Part shown: positions 1-7,031 of the stretch, piece by piece | Layout: every line of letters begins with the position of its first letter | Position numbering within the stretch: the first letter of the stretch is position 1 | NCBI GenBank assembly: GCA_905480645.1 | Contig: CAJQRC010000026.1 | Span: 1-64,000, forward strand | Length of the DNA: 64,000 nucleotides | Direction: 5' to 3' | Source of the DNA: an uncultured Tateyamaria sp. | Lineage (GTDB): Bacteria > Pseudomonadota > Alphaproteobacteria > Rhodobacterales > Rhodobacteraceae | Notes under the pieces: model-generated | The model's database searches: none | Seen by the model: only the letters and a program-made list of their open reading frames with translations | Told to the model about the DNA's origin: nothing | Program-made: the position numbers and the translations under genes

Positions 1-2
1 TT

Positions 3-164
3 AGCGCATTCCCAGCGTTTATCTGTGCGGCGCGCATGGCGCAAGCTCACGCATTAAAATTGAATGTTCCCGGCCAACTGGAAACCTTTGAGCGAACAGG
101 GACTTGGGGCTTCCGATATGCCGGTATTCTGGGAAATAATATCCGGAGTTTTTGGAGGCCCTAA
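3..164 (+). pseudogene. C-terminal fragment of an unrecognised protein
   Basis: An open frame enters from near the window edge and runs to a TAA at 162-164, giving about 53 residues that end in the motif NNIRSFWRP. I do not recognise the family. The last residues and the DNA after the stop reappear in diverged form at about 4169-4310, where the same motif reads NI-stop-SFWKP. It is therefore either the real end of a gene that starts left of the window or a repeated gene scrap. There is no partner gene visible. Confidence 0.3.
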
Positions 165-275
165 TAGAGAAGCGGGCTTCCAGCTTTGATAATCTGTATT
201 ATCAGCCTTTCAAGCGAAGTTTGTGGTCACACCATGACAATATGCCAAAACGGTTCACGCAGGGTGGTAACGCCT
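137..275 (+). repeat. Diverged direct repeat, copy A
   Basis: The stretch from TAATATCCGGAGTTTTTGGA onward aligns by eye with 4169-4310 (copy B) in the same orientation. Both copies share GAGTTTTTGGA, AGAGAAGCGG, a GTATTATCAG/GCGTTATCAG block and CACGCAGG. Similarity is strongest over the first 75 bases and fades afterwards. Copies A and B flank the zeta/mqsA fragments, hipBA, vapBC-1 and yefM-yoeB-1. The repeat does not show an obvious integron attC core (no clear RYYYAAC/GTTRRRY pair), so its nature is open. Confidence 0.5.
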
Positions 276-295
276 TTTCCACGTAAGCGGACACA

Positions 296-592
296 TCATA
301 TACTCAAGTCTCCCTCGTATATGCTCAACGCCCATTGAGGTAATTGCTCGACAACAAAACACGGCTTTCCACTCGAGAAGGACAGCACGCGTATGGGAGG
401 GTGATTTAGTTTCGAGTTGTGATAGATATGAGCCACATCACTTAGCATTACAACCTGCTTAATGAACGCACCATTTTGATCGAAACACTTGCCAATTTTT
501 TCCGCGAGCACATCATGACCGCCTTCTCTAATGCGCTCACCAACGCGAGCCACGGATAGATCCGGTGCTTCCACACTGACGTGAAGTATCTG
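296..592 (-). pseudogene. Zeta-toxin-like P-loop kinase, C-terminal fragment
   Basis: The minus-strand frame reads ILHVSVEAPDLSVARVGER followed by IREGGHDV. This resembles the region after the P-loop in COG4185/zeta-toxin-like ATPases, where L-V-S-P-E-L-x-x-x-R-V-x-x-R-V-x-x-GGHDVP is typical. The Walker A part is missing. The open frame continues upstream to about 727, but that stretch is antisense to an MqsA-like fragment on the plus strand, so the real zeta homology stops near 590. It is probably dead: a toxin tail stranded between other TA scraps and hipA. Confidence 0.5.
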
Positions 593-719
593 TCCTGAAA
601 CGGGCAAAGTGATGGTGCGGGGTGTTCGCTCGATGACCCTGGAGTTCGAGGGCGAAGAGGTCACGTTCGACATTCCAGGCTGGTATGTTGAGAGCGTTGC
701 CTCTGCTAAAGTGTTTAAA
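591..719 (+). pseudogene. MqsA/YgiT-type antitoxin, N-terminal fragment
   Basis: The plus-strand frame reads CPETGKVMVRGVRSMTL, then EFEGEEVTFDIPGWY. This matches the N-terminal zinc-finger part of MqsA-type antitoxins (C-P-x-C-G...M-x-x-G-x-R-D-x-x-x-x-Y-x-G...x-x-P-G-W-Y-C). The second cysteine of the first pair and the cysteines after GWY are replaced (GWYVESV). The frame then runs into the antisense of hipA. No start codon with a ribosome site precedes it and no helix-turn-helix half follows, so this is a short relic fused head to head with the zeta fragment. Confidence 0.5.
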
Positions 720-1964
720 TTATCCACCGACCACCTGCATCAATTTGTTGCCAATCAGCCTAATATTAGTGGCATTCACACCATGATGCTTTGCCAGCCT
801 TGGCCATTTGGCAAGACTTACCTGTGTTTGCTGGATAATTTCATGGATGCGGTCTTTATCTATTTTAGCATCTATCCCCAGCTTAATGAGATGTTCTGCT
901 TTCGGGGCTTTACCTTCGCCCATCACCATTGTGCTTTGTTCTCCACGTGGGCCCGATGAGAATGTTAAGTCATAGGCCGGTGATAATGCCCACTGACCTT
1001 GTTCATTCATTAAAAAGCTAAAGTTCTTGGCATGGTCATCACGATTGTGCGCCAACACATTAAAGACCGCCAGTTGATACATTTTTTCAACCTCGCGCAC
1101 ATCACGCGTCAGCATGCTCGCAAAGGCAATTAGATCTTCATAATCTAGAGATGGCGTGCGGAAGTCTGAATGTAGTAATCCACAAGCCGTGTGCATGTGA
1201 TAGCGTTTATTGCCATCCCTATCAAAACGCTTAACGGCGAAATATCCAGCGCTTTTTTTTGCGGGGAACAAGTGAACATCTGGCATATTAATGCCTGCGT
1301 CGGCGGCTATCAGTGCATAAACATATTCTATTGCACCAGCATCAAGACCATCTTGACTATTCGCAAATTTAACCATCCATGGCGTATATCCACCAGGCAA
1401 ATCATTGACCCCATGTACGATATGCGTGCGGTCTTGATTAACGCCAATAAGCGCTTTAGGACGCGCTCCTGCGGATGATCCGTTTAAAGAGAGGAGCTCT
1501 TGTAAAACTTCATCAGAAGTACCGGCTAATACGTCTTGTGCTTGCTCGGCTAGATTATCTAAGCTAATAGTATCATGTGTGCCACCAACACTGTGATCAG
1601 GCTCAAAAACCAATGCACCCATGCCATGCACGCCAATATGTGCCAATCGATCTAAAGGCGTGACTTCCGATGGAACAGTACCTTGTGCGCGAGCAAAACG
1701 ATCAAATAACAGACGCCCCCAGCCATCAGGTAAGCTGTCATTAAATACGCCTGGTAAACCCTCAAACAAATTATAATCAAAACTGAAAAGACCTGATTTT
1801 AATGGCAAGCGTAAGGGAGATAGTTCTAACCCACGCTCAATAAATGTGCGGTCATATTCAAAATAGATCGTGCGCTCACGCATTGCCAATCGCCCAACAG
1901 GCGCAACGCCGTCACCAAAATTGATCCCAACCTTGATTTCTTTCACAAAAGCTATGCTGTTCAT
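720..1964 (-). CDS. hipA: HipA-type serine/threonine kinase toxin
   Basis: This is a full-length HipA toxin of 414 residues. HipA kinases phosphorylate glutamyl-tRNA synthetase or related targets and cause growth arrest; the antitoxin HipB binds and silences them. Visible motifs are the N-terminal subdomain, the Gly/Ser-rich loop SSAGARPKAL at residues 163-172 (site of autophosphorylation in this family), the catalytic HNRDDHAKN at 306-314, and the metal-binding AYDL at 330-333. Length is close to E. coli HipA (440). The start overlaps the end of hipB by four bases, so the two are cotranscribed from the hipB promoter. The C-terminal end abuts the zeta/mqsA scraps. All catalytic motifs are intact, so this toxin may be active. 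Confidence 0.9.
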   Translation of the reverse strand: MNSIAFVKEIKVGINFGDGVAPVGRLAMRERTIYFEYDRTFIERGLELSPLRLPLKSGLFSFDYNLFEGLPGVFNDSLPDGWGRLLFDRFARAQGTVPSEVTPLDRLAHIGVHGMGALVFEPDHSVGGTHDTISLDNLAEQAQDVLAGTSDEVLQELLSLNGSSAGARPKALIGVNQDRTHIVHGVNDLPGGYTPWMVKFANSQDGLDAGAIEYVYALIAADAGINMPDVHLFPAKKSAGYFAVKRFDRDGNKRYHMHTACGLLHSDFRTPSLDYEDLIAFASMLTRDVREVEKMYQLAVFNVLAHNRDDHAKNFSFLMNEQGQWALSPAYDLTFSSGPRGEQSTMVMGEGKAPKAEHLIKLGIDAKIDKDRIHEIIQQTQVSLAKWPRLAKHHGVNATNIRLIGNKLMQVVGG

Positions 1965-2269
1965 TTGTGCTTACCTCTTTTGCGGTTGGATGTGATGTCA
2001 GCGTCAAGAACTTCATCAATTGATGAGAACGCTGTTTCTTTGACTTCTGTAACCGCTAAGATATTTTCTAGTCCACCAAGCACCATTTGAAGTTTTAGAA
2101 ATGATTCCAGAGAAATAGCGCCCTTTTGCTCGAACTTACGGAGCGTTGGCAATGGCACGCCAGAGCGCTTGGCTAAACCTTCTTGTGTTAGGTCCATCTG
2201 CAATCTACGCAGCCGGACATTCTCAGCGAGCTTCTTTTGAACTTTGGATGGCGTTACAAATAATACCAT
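1961..2269 (-). CDS. hipB: HipB-type antitoxin, Xre helix-turn-helix
   Basis: This 102-residue protein has an Xre-type helix-turn-helix over about residues 12-68 (VRLRRLQMDLTQEGLAKRSG, then PLPTLRKFEQ). It is placed directly upstream of hipA with a four-base overlap, as expected for the antitoxin and autorepressor of a hipBA operon. The C-terminal tail is rich in charged residues (SNRKRGKHK). The promoter region upstream holds a perfect 16-base AT-only palindrome, a plausible HipB operator. Confidence 0.85.
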   Translation of the reverse strand: MVLFVTPSKVQKKLAENVRLRRLQMDLTQEGLAKRSGVPLPTLRKFEQKGAISLESFLKLQMVLGGLENILAVTEVKETAFSSIDEVLDADITSNRKRGKHK

Positions 2270-2301
2270 TATATTACTAATACCTATTTTAGGTTGATTA
2301 A

Positions 2302-2317
2302 TAATATTATAATATTA
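2302..2317. promoter_or_regulatory. Palindromic operator candidate for hipBA
   Basis: TAATATTATAATATTA is a perfect 16-base inverted repeat lying about 35 bases upstream of the hipB start codon, within an AT-rich promoter stretch. Its place and symmetry fit an autoregulatory HipB site. That HipB binds it is inference. Confidence 0.45.
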
Positions 2318-2382
2318 GTAGCACTAAAAATCAAGTAAGTGTTGAGGTGAAGGGTTTGGGCTAGAGGTACTTTAGGCTCATT

Positions 2383-2490
2383 CATGGCACAACCCCGGCG
2401 ACTGCGCGAAGAGATTTGGTTGATCTGGTTAATAAGCGTGCTCTGAATCGTACGGGTGAGCGAAAAGGAACGCGGTACTGGTTGCAATGA
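2383..2490 (+). pseudogene. Winged-helix C-terminus, Fic-protein-like relic
   Basis: The plus frame reads HGTTPATARRDLVDLVNKRA, then LNRTGERKGTRYWLQ-stop. This fits the winged-helix tail found at the end of many Fic-family and RecG-like proteins (S-x-x-T-A-x-R-D-L-x-x-L-V-x-x-G-x-L-x-x-x-G-x-x-R-x-T-R-Y-x-L). Upstream in the same frame a stop occurs within about 25 bases, so only the last 35 residues survive. It is another truncated piece in the TA island. The Fic assignment is tentative because this tail is shared by several families. Confidence 0.4.
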
Positions 2491-2712
2491 TGAGGATCTT
2501 TAGTTAGGGATTAGCCTCTGGCTGACGGTGCGCCCATGCCGCGCCTCCCCAAATACCAAATAATACATATTGCCCAAATACTTGATACTCTGATATTATC
2601 AAATATCCGCCCCTTTATTGAAAAAGCATTACATTTAAGACAAACGAATTGCATTTTGTCTTGTTTAATGATAAAAATAACAGTGCATTCTGTCGATGAA
2701 TTGGGGAACACG

Positions 2713-2955
2713 ATGCAAGAGTCAAAAGTTACTTCAAAAGGTCAAACCACACTGCCGAGAGCTGTTCGTTCTAAACTTGGTTTAGAGGCGGGCGATACGG
2801 TACGTTACATTGTCTCAGGTGAACGTGTTCAAATCCTAAAGGCGCGGCACGCAAGCGATCTTGGTGGGATGTTATATCGTCCCGGTCAGCGGAGGGTCTC
2901 GCTGGAGGAGATGGATGATGCTATCGCAGAAGGTGCAGCTGAAAGCGCGTCATGA
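2713..2955 (+). CDS. vapB: VapB/AbrB-type antitoxin (copy 1)
   Basis: This is an 80-residue antitoxin with an N-terminal SpoVT/AbrB swapped-hairpin domain (MQESKVTSKGQTTLPRAVR). I chose the ATG at 2713 over upstream starts because the AbrB fold begins there and a GGGGA site precedes it. The upstream open frame does not look coding. The stop overlaps the vapC start by four bases (ATGA). Upstream, TGCATTTTGTC (2650-2660) and TGCATTCTGTC (2684-2694) form a direct repeat that could be the autoregulatory operator. A decayed paralogue of this module lies at 5194-5830. Confidence 0.85.
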   Translation: MQESKVTSKGQTTLPRAVRSKLGLEAGDTVRYIVSGERVQILKARHASDLGGMLYRPGQRRVSLEEMDDAIAEGAAESAS

Positions 2956-3356
2956 TAGCGATAGATACAAATGTTCTGATGCGGTTCTTGATAAGAGACG
3001 ATGCCGATCAATACGAAATAGCTGCGGATTTGGTTAAGGCATGCACCTTAGATGAGCCAGGCTTTATCTGTCGGGAAGTGATCATAGAATTAGTTTGGGT
3101 GTTAGAGCGTTCGTATAAGTTTAATCACTCTGAAGTTGCGGACACTCTTATCGCTTTGATTTCCTCGACTGAATTTTTAGTGGAAGCGTCAGATGATATA
3201 GCGTCAATCATCCCACTTTATCAAAATGAAGGCTTTGGCTTCGCTGATCTTATGATCCGCCAAGCTGCCCATCTCAGCGGCGCTAAGGTGCTCAAAACAT
3301 TCGATCAGAAACTCGCGAAGCTCAGCGGTGTTGATCTCCTAGGAACTACACATTGA
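2952..3356 (+). CDS. vapC: VapC PIN-domain ribonuclease toxin (copy 1)
   Basis: This 134-residue PIN-domain toxin would cleave RNA using a magnesium or manganese site. The acidic residues are visible: D5 in AIDTNVLMRF, E42 and E46 in REVIIELVWVLERS, D99 in GFADLMIRQAA and D118 in TFDQK. It follows vapB with an ATGA overlap, so expression is coupled. Nothing is broken, and it is the intact relative of the pseudogene at 5419-5830, sharing the pattern LVWVLERSYK and LMIRQAA. Confidence 0.9.
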   Translation: MIAIDTNVLMRFLIRDDADQYEIAADLVKACTLDEPGFICREVIIELVWVLERSYKFNHSEVADTLIALISSTEFLVEASDDIASIIPLYQNEGFGFADLMIRQAAHLSGAKVLKTFDQKLAKLSGVDLLGTTH

Positions 3357-3576
3357 CACCCCATATCGCCAAAGCTTTTCAAATGTTTGGGAGCTGCGAT
3401 TGTCGAAGGTTACGGGAAAATACAATTTTGAATACGCATTTGATGAATTTCGGATGTAAAAGAATCCCTTATCAGACCTGTTATGCAGGCAATTATCACC
3501 TTTAAGTGAAGAAAAACTCGGGTGAAATTGATATGACGTACGTAATAACATACTCTTAGTTGAAGAGGAGTATATT
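3357..3576. promoter_or_regulatory. Intergenic stretch with yefM-1 promoter
   Basis: No gene is seen. Near its right end TTGATA (3528-3533), a 17-base spacer and TACTCT (3551-3556) could be the yefM-1 promoter. GACGTACGT inside the spacer resembles the GCGTACG core at the same place in front of yefM copy 2. Confidence 0.35.
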
Positions 3577-3819
3577 ATGACAACGCTCACTGTGACAGAG
3601 GCGCGCGCCAACCTGTATAAATTGAATGACGATACGTCAGTCAACCATGAGCCGGTGATTATCACTGGTAAGCGTGGCAATGCGGTTCTTTTGGCTGAAG
3701 GTAACTGGAATTCTATCACCGAAACTCTGCACCTCGTATCAGTATCAGGAATGCGAGACTCAATTTTAGCCGGCATGCAGGAAAGCATTGACGGCGCTGC
3801 TACTGAATTAGATTGGTAA
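3577..3819 (+). CDS. yefM: YefM/Phd-type antitoxin (copy 1)
   Basis: This is an 80-residue Phd/YefM antitoxin with the standard N-terminal DNA-binding fold (TVTEARANLYKL at 5-16, then EPVIITGKRGNAVLLAEGNW). It is a close paralogue of the antitoxin at 8293-8535, with the same length and nearly the same sequence. A good GAGGAG ribosome site precedes the ATG. It sits directly in front of a yoeB copy killed by a nonsense codon, so this antitoxin is now an orphan. It may still repress its own promoter or neutralise the second copy's toxin. Confidence 0.85.
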   Translation: MTTLTVTEARANLYKLNDDTSVNHEPVIITGKRGNAVLLAEGNWNSITETLHLVSVSGMRDSILAGMQESIDGAATELDW

Positions 3820-4079
3820 TGTGGAAATTATACTTTACTAAGTAGGCGCAAAAGGTTGCACGCAAGCTAGCATCTTCCGGATTAAAAACTAAAGCACGGC
3901 AATTATTAACTATTCTCCAGTCTGATCCATGGCAAAACACACCCCCTTTCGAAAAGTTAGTGGGTGACTTATCCGGTGCCTATTCAAGAAGAATTAATAT
4001 TCAGCATCGGCTTGTCTATCAGGTTTTAGAGCCAGAAAAGTCTGTCAAGATATTGCGACTGTGGCCACATTACGAGTAG
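3819..4079 (+). pseudogene. yoeB: YoeB toxin (copy 1) with one in-frame stop
   Basis: The frame starts with an ATG overlapping the yefM stop and encodes MWKLYFTK, then TAG at codon 9, then a fully open YoeB sequence to the TAG at 4077-4079. The intact relative at 8529 has Gln at the matching position (TKQAQK), so a single CAG to TAG change explains the stop. The rest keeps the catalytic pattern: FEKLVGDLSGAYSRR, HRLVYQVLE and the C-terminal PHYE with the family's His-Tyr. There is no further frameshift, so the inactivation looks recent. No good internal start was seen right after the stop. Confidence 0.8.
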
Positions 4080-4168
4080 CCGGGCGACCACTCATGGAGC
4101 CATCGAGAGCGCAACATGAGCGGGGTTAATAAACAGCTTAAGCCCCCAACCTTGGGGTGTTGTGGTCG

Positions 4169-4310
4169 TAATATCTAGAGTTTTTGGAAGCCTTAAAGAG
4201 AAGCGGTTTCGCAGTTTCAATAGCCTGCGTTATCAGGTATTTAGATCAGGGAGAGTTTCACTCGGCGCTAGTCCCATGAAACGGCAATAATGCACGCAGG
4301 GGTAGGATAC
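4169..4310 (+). repeat. Diverged direct repeat, copy B
   Basis: This is the second copy of the repeat at 137-275, lying between yoeB-1 and higB. The shared stretch again includes the tail of a frame ending SFW(R/K)P, here interrupted by a TAG. The element after the stop codon is conserved as well, so what was duplicated includes noncoding DNA. Confidence 0.5.
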
Positions 4311-4320
4311 GTATCACATA

Positions 4321-4349
4321 TTGACACAGGTATCGTGTGGTGATACACA
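4321..4349 (+). promoter_or_regulatory. higBA promoter
   Basis: TTGACA at 4321-4326, 17 bases, then TACACA at 4344-4349 lie just before the higB start. GGTATC/GATACA half-sites around the spacer form an imperfect dyad suited to HigA binding. The leader would be very short, leaving little room for a ribosome site before the ATG at 4356. Confidence 0.45.
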
Positions 4350-4355
4350 CCTCAC

Positions 4356-4637
4356 ATGATCCAAAGCACCAAGGGCAAACGTGCCGCCAACGCCGTCCAA
4401 GGCAAGTATGGCAAAGGCTTTCCTAGTGACTTGGTAAATCGCAGTAGGGCGATGCTCACAGCGCTTGATGCAGCGGTTGTCGTGGAAGATTTACGCTTCC
4501 CATCTGGTAACCATTTGGAAGAACTAAAAGGTGATAGGGCTGGGCAACATTCTGTGCGGATAAACGGGCAATGGCGCATTTGTTTTTTCTGGACTGCCAC
4601 CGGCCCCACCGATGTTGAGCTCATCGATTATCATTGA
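4356..4637 (+). CDS. higB: HigB-type RelE-fold mRNA interferase
   Basis: This 93-residue RelE-superfamily toxin of the HigB type is placed toxin-first, as is usual for higBA. Family features include KGFPSDLVNRSRAML, the basic stretch LRFPSGNHLEELKGDRAG, QHSVRINGQWRICFFW and the ending VELIDYH. HigB cleaves mRNA on translating ribosomes. The antitoxin gene follows with its start 11 bases after the stop. The frame is clean with no sign of decay. Confidence 0.88.
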   Translation: MIQSTKGKRAANAVQGKYGKGFPSDLVNRSRAMLTALDAAVVVEDLRFPSGNHLEELKGDRAGQHSVRINGQWRICFFWTATGPTDVELIDYH

Positions 4638-4648
4638 AAGGAAGCACT

Positions 4649-4939
4649 ATGAGCCTGCTTAAAGAGCCAATGCACCCGGGCGAAGTCCTGAAAGAACTCT
4701 ACCTCGATCCTCTGGACATGGGGGCAATCGCTTTTGCACGTCGCCTGGATGTTCCCCGCACGCGGATCGAGCGGCTGGTGAAGGGGGTGACCAGCGTAAC
4801 GCCAGACACGGCTCTACGCCTTGCCCGCGCATTTAACACGACCCCAGCTTACTGGATGAACATGCAGACCAACTATGACATGTCCGTAGCCTCCAAAGTG
4901 GTTGATGTTTCAGGGATTGAGCCACTTTTCGCGGCGTAG
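4649..4939 (+). CDS. higA: HigA-type antitoxin, Xre helix-turn-helix
   Basis: This 96-residue HigA antitoxin contains the signature MHPGEVLKELYLDPL, then a helix-turn-helix (AFARRLDVPRTRIERLVKG) and the tail TPAYWMNMQTNYDM that wraps the toxin. The ATG at 4649 is preferred because AAAGGAAG sits just upstream; the frame also has a TTG at 4634 overlapping the higB stop. It neutralises HigB and probably represses the promoter at 4321. Confidence 0.9.
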   Translation: MSLLKEPMHPGEVLKELYLDPLDMGAIAFARRLDVPRTRIERLVKGVTSVTPDTALRLARAFNTTPAYWMNMQTNYDMSVASKVVDVSGIEPLFAA

Positions 4940-5193
4940 ATAGACCCAAATTATGAGCCTCAGCACTTGAAAGGTTCATTCCGTCATAATAGAAGGTGCG
5001 GCCGCGTAGCATGGATCGGACGGGCGGTATCGAGTAGACCATAGGGTTGATAACGTTCCGCCTCAAAACATCCCCTACTCAAAAATATAATCCTTTCATT
5101 GTTATATTATTATATTTTGAATCTTTCATTGCTGTAATTTAAGGTTCGTTCGCTAAAGTAAGGTGAACTTCCTGGGTGGGATTGGTTTAGGAA

Positions 5194-5419
5194 ATGCAAG
5201 AACCTAAAGTAACATCTAAAGGGCAGACAACACTACCTACAGCCGTCCGAGCAGCCCTAAAAATTGATGCGGGTGACACGCTTTGTCACATTGTGTTGGG
5301 TGGCGAGTTTCGCTTGTTAGACAATCACGCGTTATGCAACCAAACTATTAGGAATGTAGGAAAGACCAAATCAAGCGTCTGTATCTGTCGAAGCGATTGC
5401 TGAAGGTGCGACGTCATAG
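5194..5419 (+). pseudogene. vapB: VapB/AbrB antitoxin (copy 2), frameshifted
   Basis: The first 45 codons give a good AbrB domain (MQEPKVTSKGQTTLPTAVRA), paralogous to the antitoxin at 2713. The frame then departs and stops at 5403. In another frame the expected C-terminal end reappears as EAIAEGATS-stop (to 5419), matching the AIAEGAAESAS end of copy 1. So at least one indel lies near 5330-5380. The DNA-binding half may still be made and could act on copy 1's operator. Confidence 0.65.
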
Positions 5420-5830
5420 ACATATCTATTTCTCTCGACACAAATGTCCTAGTGCGCCTTTTGACACAAGTGACTTGGAGTAGTTTTAAATTGCGAAGGA
5501 TGTAATAAATAACTACAGAGCCAGGCAGTCCGCCGTTATTTACCGAGAAGTCTTGGTGGAACTGGTTTGGGTTCTTGAGCGTTCCTATAAATACTCTCGA
5601 AATGAAATTATGGCAGCTGTGATGGGATTGGTTCCTGCCGCGGAGCTTCATGTAGAGACGGCTCAAGATTTTGCTGAGATATTGCCCCTCTAATAGAATG
5701 AAGGTTTTGGATTTTCCAATTTGATGATCCGCCAAGCTGCAATCAAAAATGGTGGGCGTGATATCCAAATATTTGACCGCAAGTCTGCAAATCTTGCGGG
5801 TATCACCCTGCTCGGGACCAGTCACTGGCT
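5419..5830 (+). pseudogene. vapC: VapC PIN toxin (copy 2), multiply disrupted
   Basis: A vapC relic can be read in pieces: IDISISLDTNVLVRLL, then a frame break with TAA near 5508, then YREVLVELVWVLERSYKYSR, then LPL followed by TAA TAG near 5692, then NEGFGFSNLMIRQAA and a tail ending GITLLGTSHW. Each piece aligns with the intact VapC at 2952. The metal-binding D of GFADLM has become N. With three stops, a frame break and a lost active-site residue, this toxin is dead. Confidence 0.75.
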
Positions 5831-6040
5831 AATTATTCTTCAGCGTGGAATGTAGCATTTCCGTTTGTTGGCAAGTACTTCAAGGTGCCTATTAGGTAAA
5901 ATTCTAGGCCTCCCCCATAGGCAGCTATTGCTTGCACACTCTCCCCTGCCCTCTCTATCCAGAGGCTCCTGCTGGTATTTTTTGCGCAACATGTTATGCA
6001 TTATTATCGCATAATTTTGATTTTCGATTAACATTGACGT
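5831..6040. promoter_or_regulatory. Intergenic stretch upstream of hicAB
   Basis: No gene is seen. An AT-rich stretch with TTGCGC, TTATGCATTATTATCGCATAA and TAATTTTG just before hicA contains an imperfect TTATGC...GCATAA dyad that could be the hicAB promoter-operator. Confidence 0.35.
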
Positions 6041-6237
6041 ATGGAGCGCGATACTAAGAAGATAATAAAACGTCTCAAGCGAGAAGGTTGCACCCTTCGC
6101 GATATCAAAGGGTCTCATCACCAATTCGTCATAGATAAAAACCGTCTTACGATCCCGCATCCCAAAAGGATCTGCCCCTTGGCACAGCACGAGCGATCGC
6201 TCGCGCTGCTGGCTGGATCGAGAGGAATGACAAATGA
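6041..6237 (+). pseudogene. hicA: HicA toxin with a one-base frameshift
   Basis: HicA is a small double-stranded-RNA-binding-fold mRNA interferase with an active His in the G-S-H motif, seen here as KGSHHQF at residues 24-29. The frame is correct through TIPHPK and then shifts. Moving one frame restores the expected end: DLPLGTARAIARAAGW, then IERNDK-stop, with TGA at 6235-6237 overlapping the hicB ATG by four bases. The break is at CCCAAAAGG, where one extra A would give PHPKKDLPLG. In the unshifted frame the protein reads on into hicB with a nonsense tail. It could be a true mutation, a slippery-run phase variant or a sequencing error. Confidence 0.75.
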
Positions 6238-6629
6238 AAACATATTTTGCATTAGCAAACAAAGACCCTGACAGCCCATACGGGTTGTGGTTTCCAGATG
6301 TCACAGGATGCTTTTCAGCGGCAGATCGTGAAGAAGATGTTATGAGCAATGCAATTGAAGCGCTACTACTCCACCTTGAAAACGAAGAGCAACCACATTC
6401 TCGTCAGGTGCATGAGATCGCGAGTGACCCTTCAGTTGCTCAAGAACTCGCGTCTGGCTCATATCTCATTGCTGTGCCCCTCGTGACTGCTAAAAATCGC
6501 TCAGTGCGGGTCAACTTAAGTTTAGACAAGGGGATCGTTGATGCAATTGATGCCGCGGCCCGGATGCGAAGGCTCTCTCGGTCAGGTTTTTTGGCTGAGG
6601 CTGCGCAAAATGAAATTAGAGGCCGTTGA
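6234..6629 (+). CDS. hicB: HicB antitoxin
   Basis: HicB of 131 residues has an N-terminal degenerated RNase H-like domain (LWFPDVTGCFSAADREEDV) and a C-terminal ribbon-helix-helix (VRVNLSLDKGIVDAIDAAAR, then SRSGFLAEAA). It neutralises HicA and represses the operon. The start overlaps the restored hicA stop by four bases. The gene is intact even though its toxin partner is frameshifted. Confidence 0.9.
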   Translation: MKTYFALANKDPDSPYGLWFPDVTGCFSAADREEDVMSNAIEALLLHLENEEQPHSRQVHEIASDPSVAQELASGSYLIAVPLVTAKNRSVRVNLSLDKGIVDAIDAAARMRRLSRSGFLAEAAQNEIRGR

Positions 6630-6771
6630 AATTTATGAGAATTCCACACACTTCGCATACTATTGTTAAAGGTCTCTGCGCGTATGAATACGCATATTTT
6701 AATCTTTGCATGAGACCCTGTCGTTGGGGTGGCGGCTTCCAAACTGAAACTCATAGTGACTGCTTGAGATC

Positions 6772-7029
6772 TCAATAAAAATTCTCGTGAGACCCCAGAG
6801 CAAGGAGCGTCAGCGTCAAGACTTCTTCTTCATAGCTGTACGCCAAAAGGTTCAACTGATTTGTCATTTTAAATTTGTAGATGCGGATGCCACCTAGATC
6901 GCCAGCCTTACGATCACCAATGAGTGGGTCCTGAATGAGCAGCTGAATTGCCTTGTCCAAATCTGCCTTCTGGTTGGCGTGTAGTTTCTTAACTGCTTTC
7001 GCAAACTGCCGAGACTGGAGGAGTTTCAT
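6772..7029 (-). CDS. RelE/YafQ-like type II toxin
   Basis: This 85-residue basic protein has the RelE/ParE superfamily pattern: QFAKAVKKLHANQKADLDKA, then GDRKAGDLGGIRIYKFKM and the hydrophobic strands LNLLAYSYEEEVLTLTLLALG ending SHENFY. It lies two bases after a ParD-like antitoxin and is presumably co-expressed with it. The family pairs with ParD_like (PF11903) antitoxins. It is on the opposite strand from its island neighbours. Its target (mRNA or gyrase) cannot be told from sequence alone. Confidence 0.75.
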   Translation of the reverse strand: MKLLQSRQFAKAVKKLHANQKADLDKAIQLLIQDPLIGDRKAGDLGGIRIYKFKMTNQLNLLAYSYEEEVLTLTLLALGSHENFY

Positions 7030-7031
7030 GT

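Noticed and set aside
296-727. One 143-residue minus-strand protein
   Set aside because: Its N-terminal third is antisense to a recognisable MqsA fragment. Only the later part has zeta-toxin features.
2536-2712. N-terminal extension of vapB copy 1
   Set aside because: The stretch is open but AT-rich and contains direct repeats typical of a promoter. The AbrB domain starts right at the ATG at 2713, which has a ribosome site.
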